Source: Pseudoalteromonas rhizosphaerae (GTDB taxonomy: Bacteria > Pseudomonadota > Gammaproteobacteria > Enterobacterales > Alteromonadaceae). From it: 64,000 nt of DNA. This document shows positions 7,711-17,372 of this stretch, piece by piece. The position numbers and the translations under genes are program-made. The DNA lies in NCBI RefSeq assembly GCF_902498845.1, contig NZ_CABVLM010000016.1, positions 1-64,000 of the forward strand. The letters run 5' to 3'. The notes below the pieces were generated by a model that ran no database searches, was not told the origin of the DNA, and saw nothing but the letters and a program-made list of their open reading frames with translations. How positions within the stretch are numbered: position 1 is the first letter of the stretch; each line of letters starts with the position of its first letter.

Positions 7711-9014
7711 ATTTTTATCTCCCAAAATATACCTTTTTCATCGGCGTGTTCTGCACTTATAAAATGCCCTACGACATAAACTAATTGCTCATTATAAAAA
7801 ATAAGTGGCACATTAGCACGTAACCATGGCGCTACTTTGGCATCTTTAAACCAATGTTTAATGCTGTTGTGACCCGGTTTTTTAAGCGGTTTAATACGCG
7901 CCTGAGGGCAATTAAACTGAACAGAAACGTGTTCATCAGGCAATGGCTTTCTAACTCCTATACCTGATAATTGTATGAGGGTGCGACCATCTGAAAGTAA
8001 CTGTTTTTGAGCTGTTAGTGATTGGCTGTCAGGAACGCTTGTTTCACGTACAAAATATAAAAAGTTTTGATGCCGGCGTACTTGCCCTTCGGTTAACTGA
8101 ATAAGTAGCTGCGCATCAGCTTTTGCTGTTAAACCTTGTGTAAGTATTTGCTGAGTTTGTTGTTGTGATGGCATAAGCGTCGTAAACTGTCCAAGCCAAC
8201 AACGCAAAACATTTGCTTGGCGCGCAGCGCTAAAATTTGCTAGCTGTAAACAACTTAATCCTTGCTGGGTGTTTTGGCATTGACTTAAATCTAACTGAGT
8301 GTATTCATCAAGTACATCTTGCTGCTGTTGAAGAAGGTTAACACTGCGTGCTGCGCTTTTCTCAAAGCCGGTAAATCGTTCACTTAATAGAGGCACTATT
8401 TGCTGACGAATAAAGTTGCGATCAAAGCGCTCATCCGTATTTGAATCATCGGTAATATGCTCAAGCTTAAACTCGGTAGCAAATTGTTCAATACTGTGTC
8501 GAGTGCTGTTCAGCAGTGGCCGTAAACATTCTCGCCCAGAACTCAAGGTGCGAGTTTGCCGCATAGATGCTAAGCCTTGTAATCCTGAGCCGCGTTTTAG
8601 CCGCAGTAAAAACGTTTCTAGTTGATCATTTAAGTGCTGCCCTAGCAAAATAATACTGCCGCTTGGGCTATGCTGATCAAGTGCCTGATACCGAGCATCG
8701 CGGGCGAGCTCTTCTAGACTCGTGCGTGATTTATTGGTGATTTTTACCTGAGCCGAGTAAAAAGGAACTTTTACTATTGCACATAGTTTTTCGCAAAAAT
8801 GCTGCCAATCGTCGCCATACTGACTTAAACCATGATTAACATAAACAGCGCTTAATTGCAGTTGCGGTATTTCAGCTTTTAGCGCATTCATTATATGCAG
8901 TAATACCACCGAATCCACACCACCAGAGAGCGCTACCGTAAATGCGGTTTTGTGCTCATCGGTATAAGGCGTAATGGCATTTTTTACTTGTTGGTATAAC
9001 GATGTAGTTTGCAT
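7707..9014 (-). CDS. tilS: tRNA(Ile)-lysidine synthetase
   Basis: TilS converts C34 of the tRNA-Ile (CAU) anticodon to lysidine, using ATP and lysine, so that it reads AUA codons. It is essential in most bacteria. The 435-residue product has the PP-loop ATPase motif SGGVDS at 30-35, the N-terminal N-type ATP pyrophosphatase domain to about 210, and the central and C-terminal TilS domains expected for the long E. coli-type enzyme (432 residues). In E. coli tilS also lies downstream of accA. Here a terminator and a heptamer repeat separate it from accA, so it needs its own promoter. No convincing Shine-Dalgarno precedes the ATG at 9014. Confidence 0.95.
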   Translation of the reverse strand: MQTTSLYQQVKNAITPYTDEHKTAFTVALSGGVDSVVLLHIMNALKAEIPQLQLSAVYVNHGLSQYGDDWQHFCEKLCAIVKVPFYSAQVKITNKSRTSLEELARDARYQALDQHSPSGSIILLGQHLNDQLETFLLRLKRGSGLQGLASMRQTRTLSSGRECLRPLLNSTRHSIEQFATEFKLEHITDDSNTDERFDRNFIRQQIVPLLSERFTGFEKSAARSVNLLQQQQDVLDEYTQLDLSQCQNTQQGLSCLQLANFSAARQANVLRCWLGQFTTLMPSQQQTQQILTQGLTAKADAQLLIQLTEGQVRRHQNFLYFVRETSVPDSQSLTAQKQLLSDGRTLIQLSGIGVRKPLPDEHVSVQFNCPQARIKPLKKPGHNSIKHWFKDAKVAPWLRANVPLIFYNEQLVYVVGHFISAEHADEKGIFWEIKI

Positions 9015-9043
9015 GAGTAACCATCAACTTAAATTTAGTAGTG

Positions 9044-9117
9044 CTCCTAGCTCCTAGCTCCTAGCTCCTAGCTCCTAGCTCCTAGCTCCTAGCTCCTAGC
9101 TCCTAGCTCCTAGCTCC
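9044..9117. repeat. tandem heptamer repeat, about 10.6 copies of CTCCTAG
   Basis: Seventy-four bases consist of uninterrupted identical 7-bp units (CTCCTAG on the plus strand, AGGAGCT register on the minus strand). They begin 30 bases upstream of the tilS start and end 16 bases before the accA terminator. Perfect homopolymeric repeats of this length are prone to slipped-strand copy-number change. On the minus strand, which is the tilS mRNA sense, every unit carries AGGAG, a Shine-Dalgarno core. None is at a working distance from an ATG: the nearest is about 29 bases from the tilS start. Confidence 0.98.
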
Positions 9118-9132
9118 AAAGCATTCTAAAAC

Positions 9133-9159
9133 AAAAAAGCCGCAATAGCGGCTTTTTTT
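9133..9159 (-). terminator. accA terminator
   Basis: A GCCGC/GCGGC stem (9139-9143 with 9148-9152, loop of four) is flanked by six A on one side and seven T on the other. It lies about 25 bases after the accA stop and is a canonical factor-independent terminator, symmetrical enough to act in both directions. Confidence 0.92.
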
Positions 9160-9184
9160 CATCAATTTGGTTGTTTTGTTTATC

Positions 9185-10141
9185 TTAACAATAACCAAAC
9201 GACATTAAACGTTTATAGCGTTGATCAAGCATCTCATCCAGTGACAGAGCTTGTAAATCAGCTAAATCGCGCTTAAGTTGATTTTTCAGGTTACGCGCCA
9301 TACCTTCGTAGTTACGGTGTGCGCCACCTAATGGCTCTTCAACTAAGCTGTTGATCAAATCAAGCTCTTTAACACGCTCAGCGGTTACACCCATCGCTTC
9401 TGCAGCAAGAGGTGCTTTATCAGCGCTCTTCCACAAAATTGATGCACAACCTTCTGGTGAAATCACCGAGTAAGTACTGTACTGCAACATGTTAACGCGA
9501 TCACCTACACCAATGGCTAGAGCACCACCTGAGCCACCTTCACCAATAACCGTACAAATTGTTGGCACTTTTAATGCTGCCATCACTTTAAGGTTACGTG
9601 CGATTGCTTCAGATTGGCCTCGCTCTTCAGCGCCAACACCAGGGTATGCACCTGGGGTGTCGATAAAGGTCATAATTGGCATTTTAAAACGCTCTGCCAT
9701 TTCCATTAAGCGTAATGCTTTACGGTAACCTTCAGGCTTTGGCATACCAAAGTTGCGTTTAATTTTTTCAGCTGTGTCACGGCCTTTTTGTTGGCCAATA
9801 ACCATCACTGGTTGACCTTCAAAGCGTGCAACACCGCCTAAAATTGCCGGATCATTCGCAAAAGTACGATCGCCAGCAAACTCGTCAAATTCCGTGAAAA
9901 TACGCTCGATATAATCTCGAGTATAAGGACGCAACGGATGACGGGCTAACTGAGAAACCTGCCAAGCACCTAATTTAGAGAATATTTCCTCTTTCATTTT
10001 AGCGCTTTTCTCTTTTAATCGACTGACTTCCTCTTCTAACTCAAGGTCTAAATCGCCAGCGCGGCTTATATTTTGTAACTCTTCAATTTTTGCTTCTAAC
10101 TCTGCGATTGGAAGCTCAAAATCAAGATAATTGAGGCTCAT
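9185..10141 (-). CDS. accA: acetyl-CoA carboxylase carboxyltransferase subunit alpha
   Basis: AccA pairs with AccD to form the carboxyltransferase that moves CO2 from biotin (on AccB) to acetyl-CoA, making malonyl-CoA for fatty acid synthesis. The 318-residue product matches the E. coli length (319). Characteristic stretches are present: the N-terminal LNYLDFELPIAELE, the glycine-rich crotonase-fold region (GEGGSGGALAIGVGD, near 207) and IDTPGAYPG near 160. The gene ends the dnaE-accA tail of the lipid A cluster, 16 bases after dnaE, and has a strong terminator. Confidence 0.97.
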   Translation of the reverse strand: MSLNYLDFELPIAELEAKIEELQNISRAGDLDLELEEEVSRLKEKSAKMKEEIFSKLGAWQVSQLARHPLRPYTRDYIERIFTEFDEFAGDRTFANDPAILGGVARFEGQPVMVIGQQKGRDTAEKIKRNFGMPKPEGYRKALRLMEMAERFKMPIMTFIDTPGAYPGVGAEERGQSEAIARNLKVMAALKVPTICTVIGEGGSGGALAIGVGDRVNMLQYSTYSVISPEGCASILWKSADKAPLAAEAMGVTAERVKELDLINSLVEEPLGGAHRNYEGMARNLKNQLKRDLADLQALSLDEMLDQRYKRLMSFGYC

Positions 10142-10157
10142 GCTCTAAACTACCTAA

Positions 10158-13100
10158 TTAGTTAAATTCTAGTTCTACATCTTGCGCCGCCATTAACGAT
10201 AACTTATGAATTAAGTCATCACTAGGCGTAACACACCATTCTGTCCCGAGGGTTAACTGTGCCAACGCATCTGGACGCTGATAGTAAACCTTAATCGGAC
10301 AAGTACCAAACTTATAAGGTTCGAGTACTTTTTGTAATTTATCGAAGAAGTTGGCTTCGATTTGCACCATATTTAGCGTCATTTTAATCGCTTTAATACG
10401 TTTTTCGCGCGCTTGCGCGATGGTGCATATGTCTCTAGCGGTCATTGTAATACCACCGGAGAAGTTATCAAAGCTGACCTGTCCAGATATTACCAAGATA
10501 TTGTTGATTTGCAGCATATCTTGGTACATTTCAAACTGTTCTGGGAATAAGCGTACATCAATACGGGCACTCTTGTCATCTAAAGTTACAAGCCCCCAAC
10601 GATTTCCCTTTTTATTTACTAGTGTACGTGCAGCTATAACAAGGCCTGCAGCGGTTGATTGCACATCACGATTAGTTGGCTGTAAATCCACTAATTTACC
10701 ACTGGTGTAATATTTCAGCTCTTTACGATACTGATTTATTGGGTGCCCGGTTAAATATAAGCCTAAGGTTTCTTTTTCCCCATCAAGCCATTGGTTATCA
10801 GTCAGTGGCGTGGCTTTTATAAATGCTTGCTCGACTTCATCCGGCTCTGTCGCTAATAAACCAAATAAATCAGTTTGCCCTAACGACTCTGCTTTATGAT
10901 GCTGATCAGCCGCTTTCATCGCGTCTTTTAAGCTTGCCAATAAAGTAGCACGCGCTGGTTGCGTTTTCTCGGGACCGAGTTGATCAAGCGCACCGGCGTA
11001 AATAAGTTTTTCGGTTACGCGTTTATTGATACGTTTTAAATCTACCCGCGCACAAAAATCGAATAGGTCTTTAAATGGCCCACCGTTACTTCGCGCTTCT
11101 AAAATTGCATCTACAGGCGCTTCACCCACGCCTTTGATAGCACCAATACCATAAACAATTTCACCCTTGAGGTTTACTGTAAACTTATAGGCACCAGCAT
11201 TTACATCAGGCGGTAATAAAGTGAGCTTCATGTTCTCACATTCATCAACCAAGGTGACGATTTTTTCAGTGTTATCCATATCAGCCGACATCACCGCCGC
11301 CATAAATTCAGCAGGATAATGGGTTTTCATCCACAGCGTTTGGTACGATACTAACGCATAGGCTGCGGAGTGTGATTTATTGAAACCGTAGCCTGCGAAC
11401 TTCTCTACCAAGTCGAAGATCTTAATCGCCAGTTCGCCGTCAATGCCGTTATTTCGCGCACCATCTTCAAATGTTGAACGCTGTTTTGCCATCTCTTCTG
11501 GCTTTTTCTTACCCATTGCACGACGTAACATATCGGCGCCACCTAGGGTGTAACCTGCCAGTACCTGAGCAATTTGCATTACTTGTTCTTGATACAAGAT
11601 AATGCCGTAAGTCGGCTCCAAAATAGGCTTTAAGCTTTCGTGTTGATATTGTGCATCTGGATAAGAAATTTCTTCGCGACCAAGTTTTCGGTCGATGAAG
11701 TTATCTACCATACCTGACTGTAATGGCCCGGGACGAAACAAGGCTACCAAGGCGATCATATCTTCAAAGCAATCGGGCTTTAAGCGCCTTACTAAGTCTT
11801 TCATACCCCGGGATTCAAGTTGGAATACCGCGGTAGTTTCTGCTCTTAATAGCAGCTCTATACTCTTTTTATCATTCAGTGGAATGGTGTTGATATCTAT
11901 TGACTCTTTGCCCTCTCGGGTTAAGCGCTCATTAGTCATATCAACTGCCCATTGCAAAATGGTCAGGGTTCGTAGACCTAAGAAGTCAAACTTTACTAAT
12001 CCGGCGGTCTCTACGTCATTTTTGTCAAACTGAGTAACCGGAAACTTACCTTCATCGTCACAATACAGGGCGGCAAAATCAGTAATTGTAGTCGGTGAAA
12101 TAACCACACCACCGGCATGTTTACCAGCGTTACGTGTACAGCCTTCAAGGATGCGACACATATCGATTAAGTCTTTTACTTCTGTATCGCCATCGTAAGC
12201 TTCTTGCAGGCGTGGCTCAACATCAAACGCTTTTGCCAACGTCATGCCGGGATCGCCTGGGATCAGTTTTGATATACGGTCAACAAATCCGTACGGGTGG
12301 CCAAGTACTCGGCCAACATCACGTATTACCGCTTTTGCTGCCATAGTACCAAAAGTAATGATCTGTGATACCGCATCTCGTCCATACAGAGCCGATACGT
12401 GATCGATTACTTCATCGCGTCTATCCATACAGAAATCGACGTCGAAATCCGGCATTGATACACGTTCAGGGTTCAAGAAGCGCTCGAAAAGTAAATCAAA
12501 TTCAAGCGGATCAAGATCGGTAATTTTCAGCGCGTAAGCCACTAACGAACCCGCACCTGAACCACGTCCTGGACCAACTGGAATATTGTTATCTTTACTC
12601 CACTGGATGAACTCCATTACGATCAAGAAGTAACCAGGGAAACCCATTTGGTTAATTACATCGAGCTCGATTTGCAAACGCTCGTCGTATTCAACACGTT
12701 TTTCTGCTCGGTCCGCTTCATCAGGGAATAAAAACTGTAGGCGCTCTTCAAGACCGTCTCGGGATACTTTCACCAAGAAGTCTTCAATTTTTAATGAGCC
12801 AGTTGGATAATCTGGTAAGAAATACGTACCAAGCTGCACCGTCACATTACAGCGTTTGGCGATTTCCACACTGTTTTGCAGCGCTTCTGGGATATCACTA
12901 AACAGCTCAGCCATTTGTGCTGGGGTTTTTAAGTACTGCTCTTCAGAGAAGCGCTTTGGTCGGCGTTTATCATCAAGCGTATAGCCGTCAAATATTGCTA
13001 CACGTATTTCGTGGGCCTCGAAGTTTTCAGGCTTCAAAAATACCACTTCGTTGGTAGCCACCACTGGCAATTGCTCAACGGTTGCAAGCTCAACCGCTAA

Positions 13101-13649
13101 GTGTAAATAGTCTTCTTCTTGTGTACGCTTAGTACGTATCAACTCAATATAGTAGTTATCACTAAAATGCTGTTTATAAAAACTAACCACCGACTCAACT
13201 GTCGCTGGGTTGCCTTTTAATAGCGCTTTACCTAAATCGCCATCTTTGGCACCAGAGAGTAAAATAAGCCCTTCTTTGTGCTCAACTAACCAATCTCGTT
13301 CAATAACAGGGCGATGAAATAAATGCCCACGTTGATACGCTTTAGAGATTAAAAGGGTAAGATTTTTATAACCGACATTATCTTTAGCTAAAATAACTAA
13401 CCGACAAGGCCCTTCTGGAAACTCTGGGCTGTGTAACCAAAAATCAGCACCAACAATTGGTTTAATACCCGCATTATGAGCGGTGTCATAAAAGCGCACT
13501 AAACCACATAAGTTCATTTGGTCGGTAATGGCCAATGCCGGTAATTGTAATTCCTGCGCTTTGGCGACAATCGGTTTAGTTTTCGCTAAACCATCGACCA
13601 TTGAAAAGTCTGAATGAACCCGTAAATGCACAAAATCTGGAGCTGCCAT
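10158..13649 (-). CDS. dnaE: DNA polymerase III subunit alpha
   Basis: This is the catalytic polymerase of the chromosomal replicase, 1163 residues (E. coli 1160). An N-terminal PHP domain begins at HLRVHSDFSMVDG (about residue 8). The polymerase palm carries the acidic motif PDFDVDF (near 400), with a third aspartate expected near 555. The little-finger and helix-hairpin-helix region (near 830-900) and a C-terminal OB fold (near 990-1070, VSFDNFSGGITMTA) bind clamp and DNA. The ATG overlaps the rnhB stop as TAATG, showing tight coupling. Nothing looks truncated. Confidence 0.98.
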   Translation of the reverse strand: MAAPDFVHLRVHSDFSMVDGLAKTKPIVAKAQELQLPALAITDQMNLCGLVRFYDTAHNAGIKPIVGADFWLHSPEFPEGPCRLVILAKDNVGYKNLTLLISKAYQRGHLFHRPVIERDWLVEHKEGLILLSGAKDGDLGKALLKGNPATVESVVSFYKQHFSDNYYIELIRTKRTQEEDYLHLAVELATVEQLPVVATNEVVFLKPENFEAHEIRVAIFDGYTLDDKRRPKRFSEEQYLKTPAQMAELFSDIPEALQNSVEIAKRCNVTVQLGTYFLPDYPTGSLKIEDFLVKVSRDGLEERLQFLFPDEADRAEKRVEYDERLQIELDVINQMGFPGYFLIVMEFIQWSKDNNIPVGPGRGSGAGSLVAYALKITDLDPLEFDLLFERFLNPERVSMPDFDVDFCMDRRDEVIDHVSALYGRDAVSQIITFGTMAAKAVIRDVGRVLGHPYGFVDRISKLIPGDPGMTLAKAFDVEPRLQEAYDGDTEVKDLIDMCRILEGCTRNAGKHAGGVVISPTTITDFAALYCDDEGKFPVTQFDKNDVETAGLVKFDFLGLRTLTILQWAVDMTNERLTREGKESIDINTIPLNDKKSIELLLRAETTAVFQLESRGMKDLVRRLKPDCFEDMIALVALFRPGPLQSGMVDNFIDRKLGREEISYPDAQYQHESLKPILEPTYGIILYQEQVMQIAQVLAGYTLGGADMLRRAMGKKKPEEMAKQRSTFEDGARNNGIDGELAIKIFDLVEKFAGYGFNKSHSAAYALVSYQTLWMKTHYPAEFMAAVMSADMDNTEKIVTLVDECENMKLTLLPPDVNAGAYKFTVNLKGEIVYGIGAIKGVGEAPVDAILEARSNGGPFKDLFDFCARVDLKRINKRVTEKLIYAGALDQLGPEKTQPARATLLASLKDAMKAADQHHKAESLGQTDLFGLLATEPDEVEQAFIKATPLTDNQWLDGEKETLGLYLTGHPINQYRKELKYYTSGKLVDLQPTNRDVQSTAAGLVIAARTLVNKKGNRWGLVTLDDKSARIDVRLFPEQFEMYQDMLQINNILVISGQVSFDNFSGGITMTARDICTIAQAREKRIKAIKMTLNMVQIEANFFDKLQKVLEPYKFGTCPIKVYYQRPDALAQLTLGTEWCVTPSDDLIHKLSLMAAQDVELEFN

Positions 13650-14245
13650 TACTTCTCCTGCATCACCAGTACACGTTGTACTGGTTTAAAGCTTTTACGA
13701 TGTTCACTAATGGCGCCGTACTGCTCAAGAGCAGCAAAATGTGCCTTGGTTGGGTAGCCTTTATGACCTGCAAAACCATATTCTGGATAGCGTTTATCAA
13801 GCTCAATCATTTCATCATCACGGGCAACTTTAGCAATAATGGATGCTGCTGAGATCTCTGCCACCAGACTGTCGCCTTTTATTACGGCTTGTGCCGGCAT
13901 ACTGAGCGCAGGCAGGCGATTGCCATCGACAAATACAAACTCAGGGGTGGTACTTAAGCCTTCAACCGCACGAGTCATTGCCAGCATAGTGGCATGGAGA
14001 ATATTTAACTCGTCGATTTCTGTGGGGCTACATCGGCCAATGGACCAACACAGCGCTTTTTCTTTGATCTCAATTGCTAGTGCTTGGCGTTTTTTATCGG
14101 TTAACTTTTTTGAATCCGCAAGACCAGCTATCGGTTTAGCTGGATCGAGGATCACCGCAGCGGTCACTACATCGCCAACTAATGGCCCACGGCCGACTTC
14201 GTCAACGCCAGCGATAAAGCTGAGGTTAGGTCGTTCAATTTGCAT
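13649..14245 (-). CDS. rnhB: ribonuclease HII
   Basis: RNase HII nicks RNA in RNA-DNA hybrids and starts removal of single ribonucleotides from DNA. The 198-residue protein begins with the family signature GVDEVGRGPL (about residues 14-23), supplying the first Asp-Glu metal ligands; a further aspartate lies in FVDGNRLP (about 107). The gene overlaps lpxB by 11 bases upstream and dnaE by one base downstream, so the three are probably one coupled transcript. The length equals the E. coli protein. Confidence 0.97.
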   Translation of the reverse strand: MQIERPNLSFIAGVDEVGRGPLVGDVVTAAVILDPAKPIAGLADSKKLTDKKRQALAIEIKEKALCWSIGRCSPTEIDELNILHATMLAMTRAVEGLSTTPEFVFVDGNRLPALSMPAQAVIKGDSLVAEISAASIIAKVARDDEMIELDKRYPEYGFAGHKGYPTKAHFAALEQYGAISEHRKSFKPVQRVLVMQEK

Positions 14246-15392
14246 CTATAATCTCCGCAACAGCAGTGGCTGCTTGCTCACTAGCATTTAAGCGTATTTG
14301 CTGGTGAATGGCTAAAAAACGCGCTTTTAACTCGCGATTATCACTATTTAGCATTGGTTCAAGGGCGTTCGTTAGGTTTTCAACGCTGCAATCATGCTGC
14401 ATAAATTCAGGCACTAGCTCTTCGTCAGCTAATAAGTTTGGTAACGAAAAGTATTTAATATTAAAAGTGAATAAACTTTTAAAAATCCAATAACTTAGGG
14501 ATTTTATTTTATAGCCAACCACCATAGGTTTTTTATAAAGCATGCCTTCCAGGGTCGCGGTACCTGATGCAATTAAAATCACATCTGCCGCTTGCATTGC
14601 AAGGTTCGATTGCCCATCCAACAACTGAATATTTAGTTGTGGCGCTGTAGCTGCCAAAATAGCACTAAATTGTGCTTTGCGTTGCTCATTTACTAATGGC
14701 ACCACTATTTTTAAATCAGGATTTTTAGCTTGTAGCCCGGCCGCTGTTTTAAGGTAAGTTTCACTAAGCAACCCTACTTCTGAGCCTCGACTACCTGGCA
14801 ATAATGCCAGTACTTTATCATCAAGGCTTAAACCCAATTGTTGACGCGCTGCGCTGTCGTCATGCTTAAGGGCAATATCATCAGCCAGTGTATGGCCAAC
14901 AAAAGTACATGGCACATTATGTTTATCGTAAAATGCTTTTTCAAACGGTAATAAAGCCAGCACCATATTGGTTGCAGCGCTGATTTTGTGGATACGTTTT
15001 TCTCGCCATGCCCACACTGATGGACTTACATATTGAATCGTTTTAATCCCAGCATCTTTTAACGGCTTTTCAACCCGTAAATTAAAGTCAGGTGCATCAA
15101 TACCTATATAAACGTCTGGCGGGTTATCAATAAAGTGTTGGACTAGTTGCTTGCGAATTTTTAATAACCGCGGTAATCGGCCTAGCACTTCCACTAAGCC
15201 CATTACAGCTAACTCTTCCATATCAAATAAGCTACTACAGCCTTGCGCCTGCATTTTCGGCCCTGCAATACCTTCAAAAATGGCATCAGGGTAGCGCTGT
15301 TTCAATGCTTTAATTAGGCCTTCACCTAAAATATCACCAGAGAGCTCTCCAACTACAATCGCTATACGTAGTGGCTGTTTATCTTTATTCAT
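14235..15392 (-). CDS. lpxB: lipid-A-disaccharide synthase
   Basis: LpxB is a membrane-associated GT-B glycosyltransferase. It joins UDP-2,3-diacylglucosamine and 2,3-diacylglucosamine-1-phosphate into the lipid A disaccharide. The 385-residue product has the N-terminal VVGELSGDILG motif (about 13-23) and the conserved SPSVWAWREKRI segment near 123-134. A GSRGSEV loop lies near 199, with an acceptor/UDP-binding SGTATLE segment near 274. In most gammaproteobacteria lpxB directly follows lpxA. Here lpxB instead begins its own transcript, with the cyd block between them, and the promoter must lie in 15393-15770. Confidence 0.97.
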   Translation of the reverse strand: MNKDKQPLRIAIVVGELSGDILGEGLIKALKQRYPDAIFEGIAGPKMQAQGCSSLFDMEELAVMGLVEVLGRLPRLLKIRKQLVQHFIDNPPDVYIGIDAPDFNLRVEKPLKDAGIKTIQYVSPSVWAWREKRIHKISAATNMVLALLPFEKAFYDKHNVPCTFVGHTLADDIALKHDDSAARQQLGLSLDDKVLALLPGSRGSEVGLLSETYLKTAAGLQAKNPDLKIVVPLVNEQRKAQFSAILAATAPQLNIQLLDGQSNLAMQAADVILIASGTATLEGMLYKKPMVVGYKIKSLSYWIFKSLFTFNIKYFSLPNLLADEELVPEFMQHDCSVENLTNALEPMLNSDNRELKARFLAIHQQIRLNASEQAATAVAEIIDAN

Positions 15393-15770
15393 GGCTGTTT
15401 TTTATTCACAAGTCAACAAGACGGTCATAGGCAGTAGTCTAGCTTGTTTTACTGCGCGATTAAATGACACACCCTGAATAAATTAGAGAAACCTTCAGCA
15501 ACGTACCTTTACTGATACAATTAGAACTATTTGCCTGTTTTTCAAACATATATTGGTAAATAGTTAAGCTCTGTGTTTCACTAACTAAAGCTGATTAAAA
15601 AGCGTCGCATTAATCATAATGGGGTAATATTTATCCATGTTGTGATTGACAATAATTAACCAAAAGAGAATAATGCATAAAGTTTCAATAATTACTGAAA
15701 CTTCATTAACTAACTTTTGCTTACTTTATTTGTTTTGTGACTCGCCCGCACATACAAGGAGCTATAAAAA
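15393..15770. promoter_or_regulatory. divergent lpxB/cydA intergenic region
   Basis: This 378-bp AT-rich gap must hold promoters for lpxB (minus) and cydA (plus). A TTGAC-N4-ATTAA at 15646-15659 matches the FNR/Anr consensus at eight of ten positions. An 8+8 perfect inverted repeat, AAGTTTCA and TGAAACTT with an 8-base spacer, lies at 15680-15703, about 70 bases before the cydA ATG. AAGGAG lies eight bases before that ATG. Oxygen-responsive control is expected for cytochrome bd, but both sites are unproven. Nothing else is recognisable. Confidence 0.4.
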
Positions 15771-17372
15771 ATGATAGATGAAACCTTTGTGGATCTATCG
15801 CGATTACAGTTTGCTGTCACCGCCCTGTTTCACTTTTTATTTGTACCACTGACTCTAGGTATGACCTGGATTTTAGTGATCATGGAGTCGGTTTATGTAA
15901 TGACCGGCCGAGAAATCTACCGTGATATGACCAAGTTTTGGGGTAAACTATTTGGCATTAACTTCGCCATTGGTGTAGCCACAGGCCTTACCATGGAGTT
16001 TGAATTTGGTACTAACTGGTCTTATTACTCTCATTATGTGGGCGATGTATTTGGCGCTCCCCTTGCGATAGAAGGGTTAATGGCATTCTTTTTAGAATCG
16101 ACCTTTGTGGGTATGTTCTTTTTAGGCTGGGAGCGGCTCAGTAAACGCCAGCATTTAGGTGCAACCTTTTTAATGGCTATTGGTACTAATATGTCTGCGC
16201 TGTGGATATTAGTCGCTAATGGTTGGATGCAAAATCCTGTCGGTGCTGAATTTAACTATCAAACTATGCGCATGGAAATGACTAGTTTTGCCGAGCTTGT
16301 GTTTAACCCTGTCGCACAAGTTAAGTTTATTCATACTGTGTCTGCGGGCTATGTTGCCGCATCCATGTTCGTATTGGGGATCAGTAGTTGGTATATCCTT
16401 AAGGGCCGTGATCTCGCTTTTGCAAAACGCTCTTTTTCAGTCGCCAGCGGCTTTGGTTTAGCCTCAGTATTGTGTGTTATTTTACTTGGCGATGAATCAG
16501 GCTATGAAGTCGGTGAAGTACAAAAAGTAAAACTGGCAACCATTGAAGCTGAATGGCACACCGAGGAAGCACCCGCTGCGTTTACGTTAGTTGGGATCCC
16601 TGATTCCGATAAACAAGTGACCCATGCTGCCGTTAAAATCCCGTATGCACTAGGCTTAATAGCGACCCGCTCGCTAGATGAGCAAGTCATCGGCATTAAT
16701 GATTTAGAAAAACAACACGAAGTGCGTATTCGTAACGGTATGATCGCTTATAAATACCTTGAAAAACTGCGCAGTGGTGATGACTCAGCTGAGAATATTG
16801 CAAAGTTTGACACCCTCAAAGCTGATTTAGGCTACGGCTTATTGTTAAAGCGTTATACACCAAATGTAGTGGATGCAACTGAAGCACAAATTCAGCAAGC
16901 CGTTAAAGATTCGTTCCCTCAAGTAGGCCCGATGTTTTGGTCATTTAGGATCATGGTTGGCTGTGGTGTGATTATGCTGGGCGTATTTGTATTGTCTTTT
17001 TATTACAATGCACATCGTGTGATTGAACAAAAACGTTGGTTATTGTGGGCTGCGGTGTGGAGTATCCCTCTACCTTGGATAGCAATTGAATTTGGCTGGA
17101 TAGTTGCCGAGTATGGCCGTCAGCCGTGGGCAATTTCAGAAATACTGCCGACCTTTTTAGCGACCTCGTCACTGACTGTCAATGATATTTTAATAAGCTT
17201 AACCGGCTTTATCGTATTCTACACCGGCCTTGCTATTGTCGAAGGCTGGCTGATGCTGCGATTTGTAAAAATAGGACCAAGTTCATTGCACACTGGTAAA
17301 TATCACTTTGAACATTTAGATGAGCATACTAATGGCGACCAAATAACTGACGAGCAAGGAGCAAAATCATGA
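15771..17372 (+). CDS. cydA: cytochrome bd ubiquinol oxidase subunit I
   Basis: CydA carries haems b558, b595 and d and the quinol site of the high-affinity, cyanide-tolerant terminal oxidase in the inner membrane. The 533-residue product (E. coli 522) has about nine membrane segments. The haem b595 ligand histidine is in LFHFLFVPLTLG (H21). The hallmark GRQPW motif near 450, the LPWIAIEFGW stretch before it, and a Q loop in the 230-380 hydrophilic region are all visible. The last four bases overlap cydB (ATGA), so the subunits are coupled. It is the first gene of cydABX-cydDC. Confidence 0.97.
   Translation: MIDETFVDLSRLQFAVTALFHFLFVPLTLGMTWILVIMESVYVMTGREIYRDMTKFWGKLFGINFAIGVATGLTMEFEFGTNWSYYSHYVGDVFGAPLAIEGLMAFFLESTFVGMFFLGWERLSKRQHLGATFLMAIGTNMSALWILVANGWMQNPVGAEFNYQTMRMEMTSFAELVFNPVAQVKFIHTVSAGYVAASMFVLGISSWYILKGRDLAFAKRSFSVASGFGLASVLCVILLGDESGYEVGEVQKVKLATIEAEWHTEEAPAAFTLVGIPDSDKQVTHAAVKIPYALGLIATRSLDEQVIGINDLEKQHEVRIRNGMIAYKYLEKLRSGDDSAENIAKFDTLKADLGYGLLLKRYTPNVVDATEAQIQQAVKDSFPQVGPMFWSFRIMVGCGVIMLGVFVLSFYYNAHRVIEQKRWLLWAAVWSIPLPWIAIEFGWIVAEYGRQPWAISEILPTFLATSSLTVNDILISLTGFIVFYTGLAIVEGWLMLRFVKIGPSSLHTGKYHFEHLDEHTNGDQITDEQGAKS

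Noticed and set aside
9044..9117. Short repeat array that could be taken for CRISPR
   Set aside because: The repeats are 7 bp, contiguous and without spacers, so they are a simple tandem repeat.
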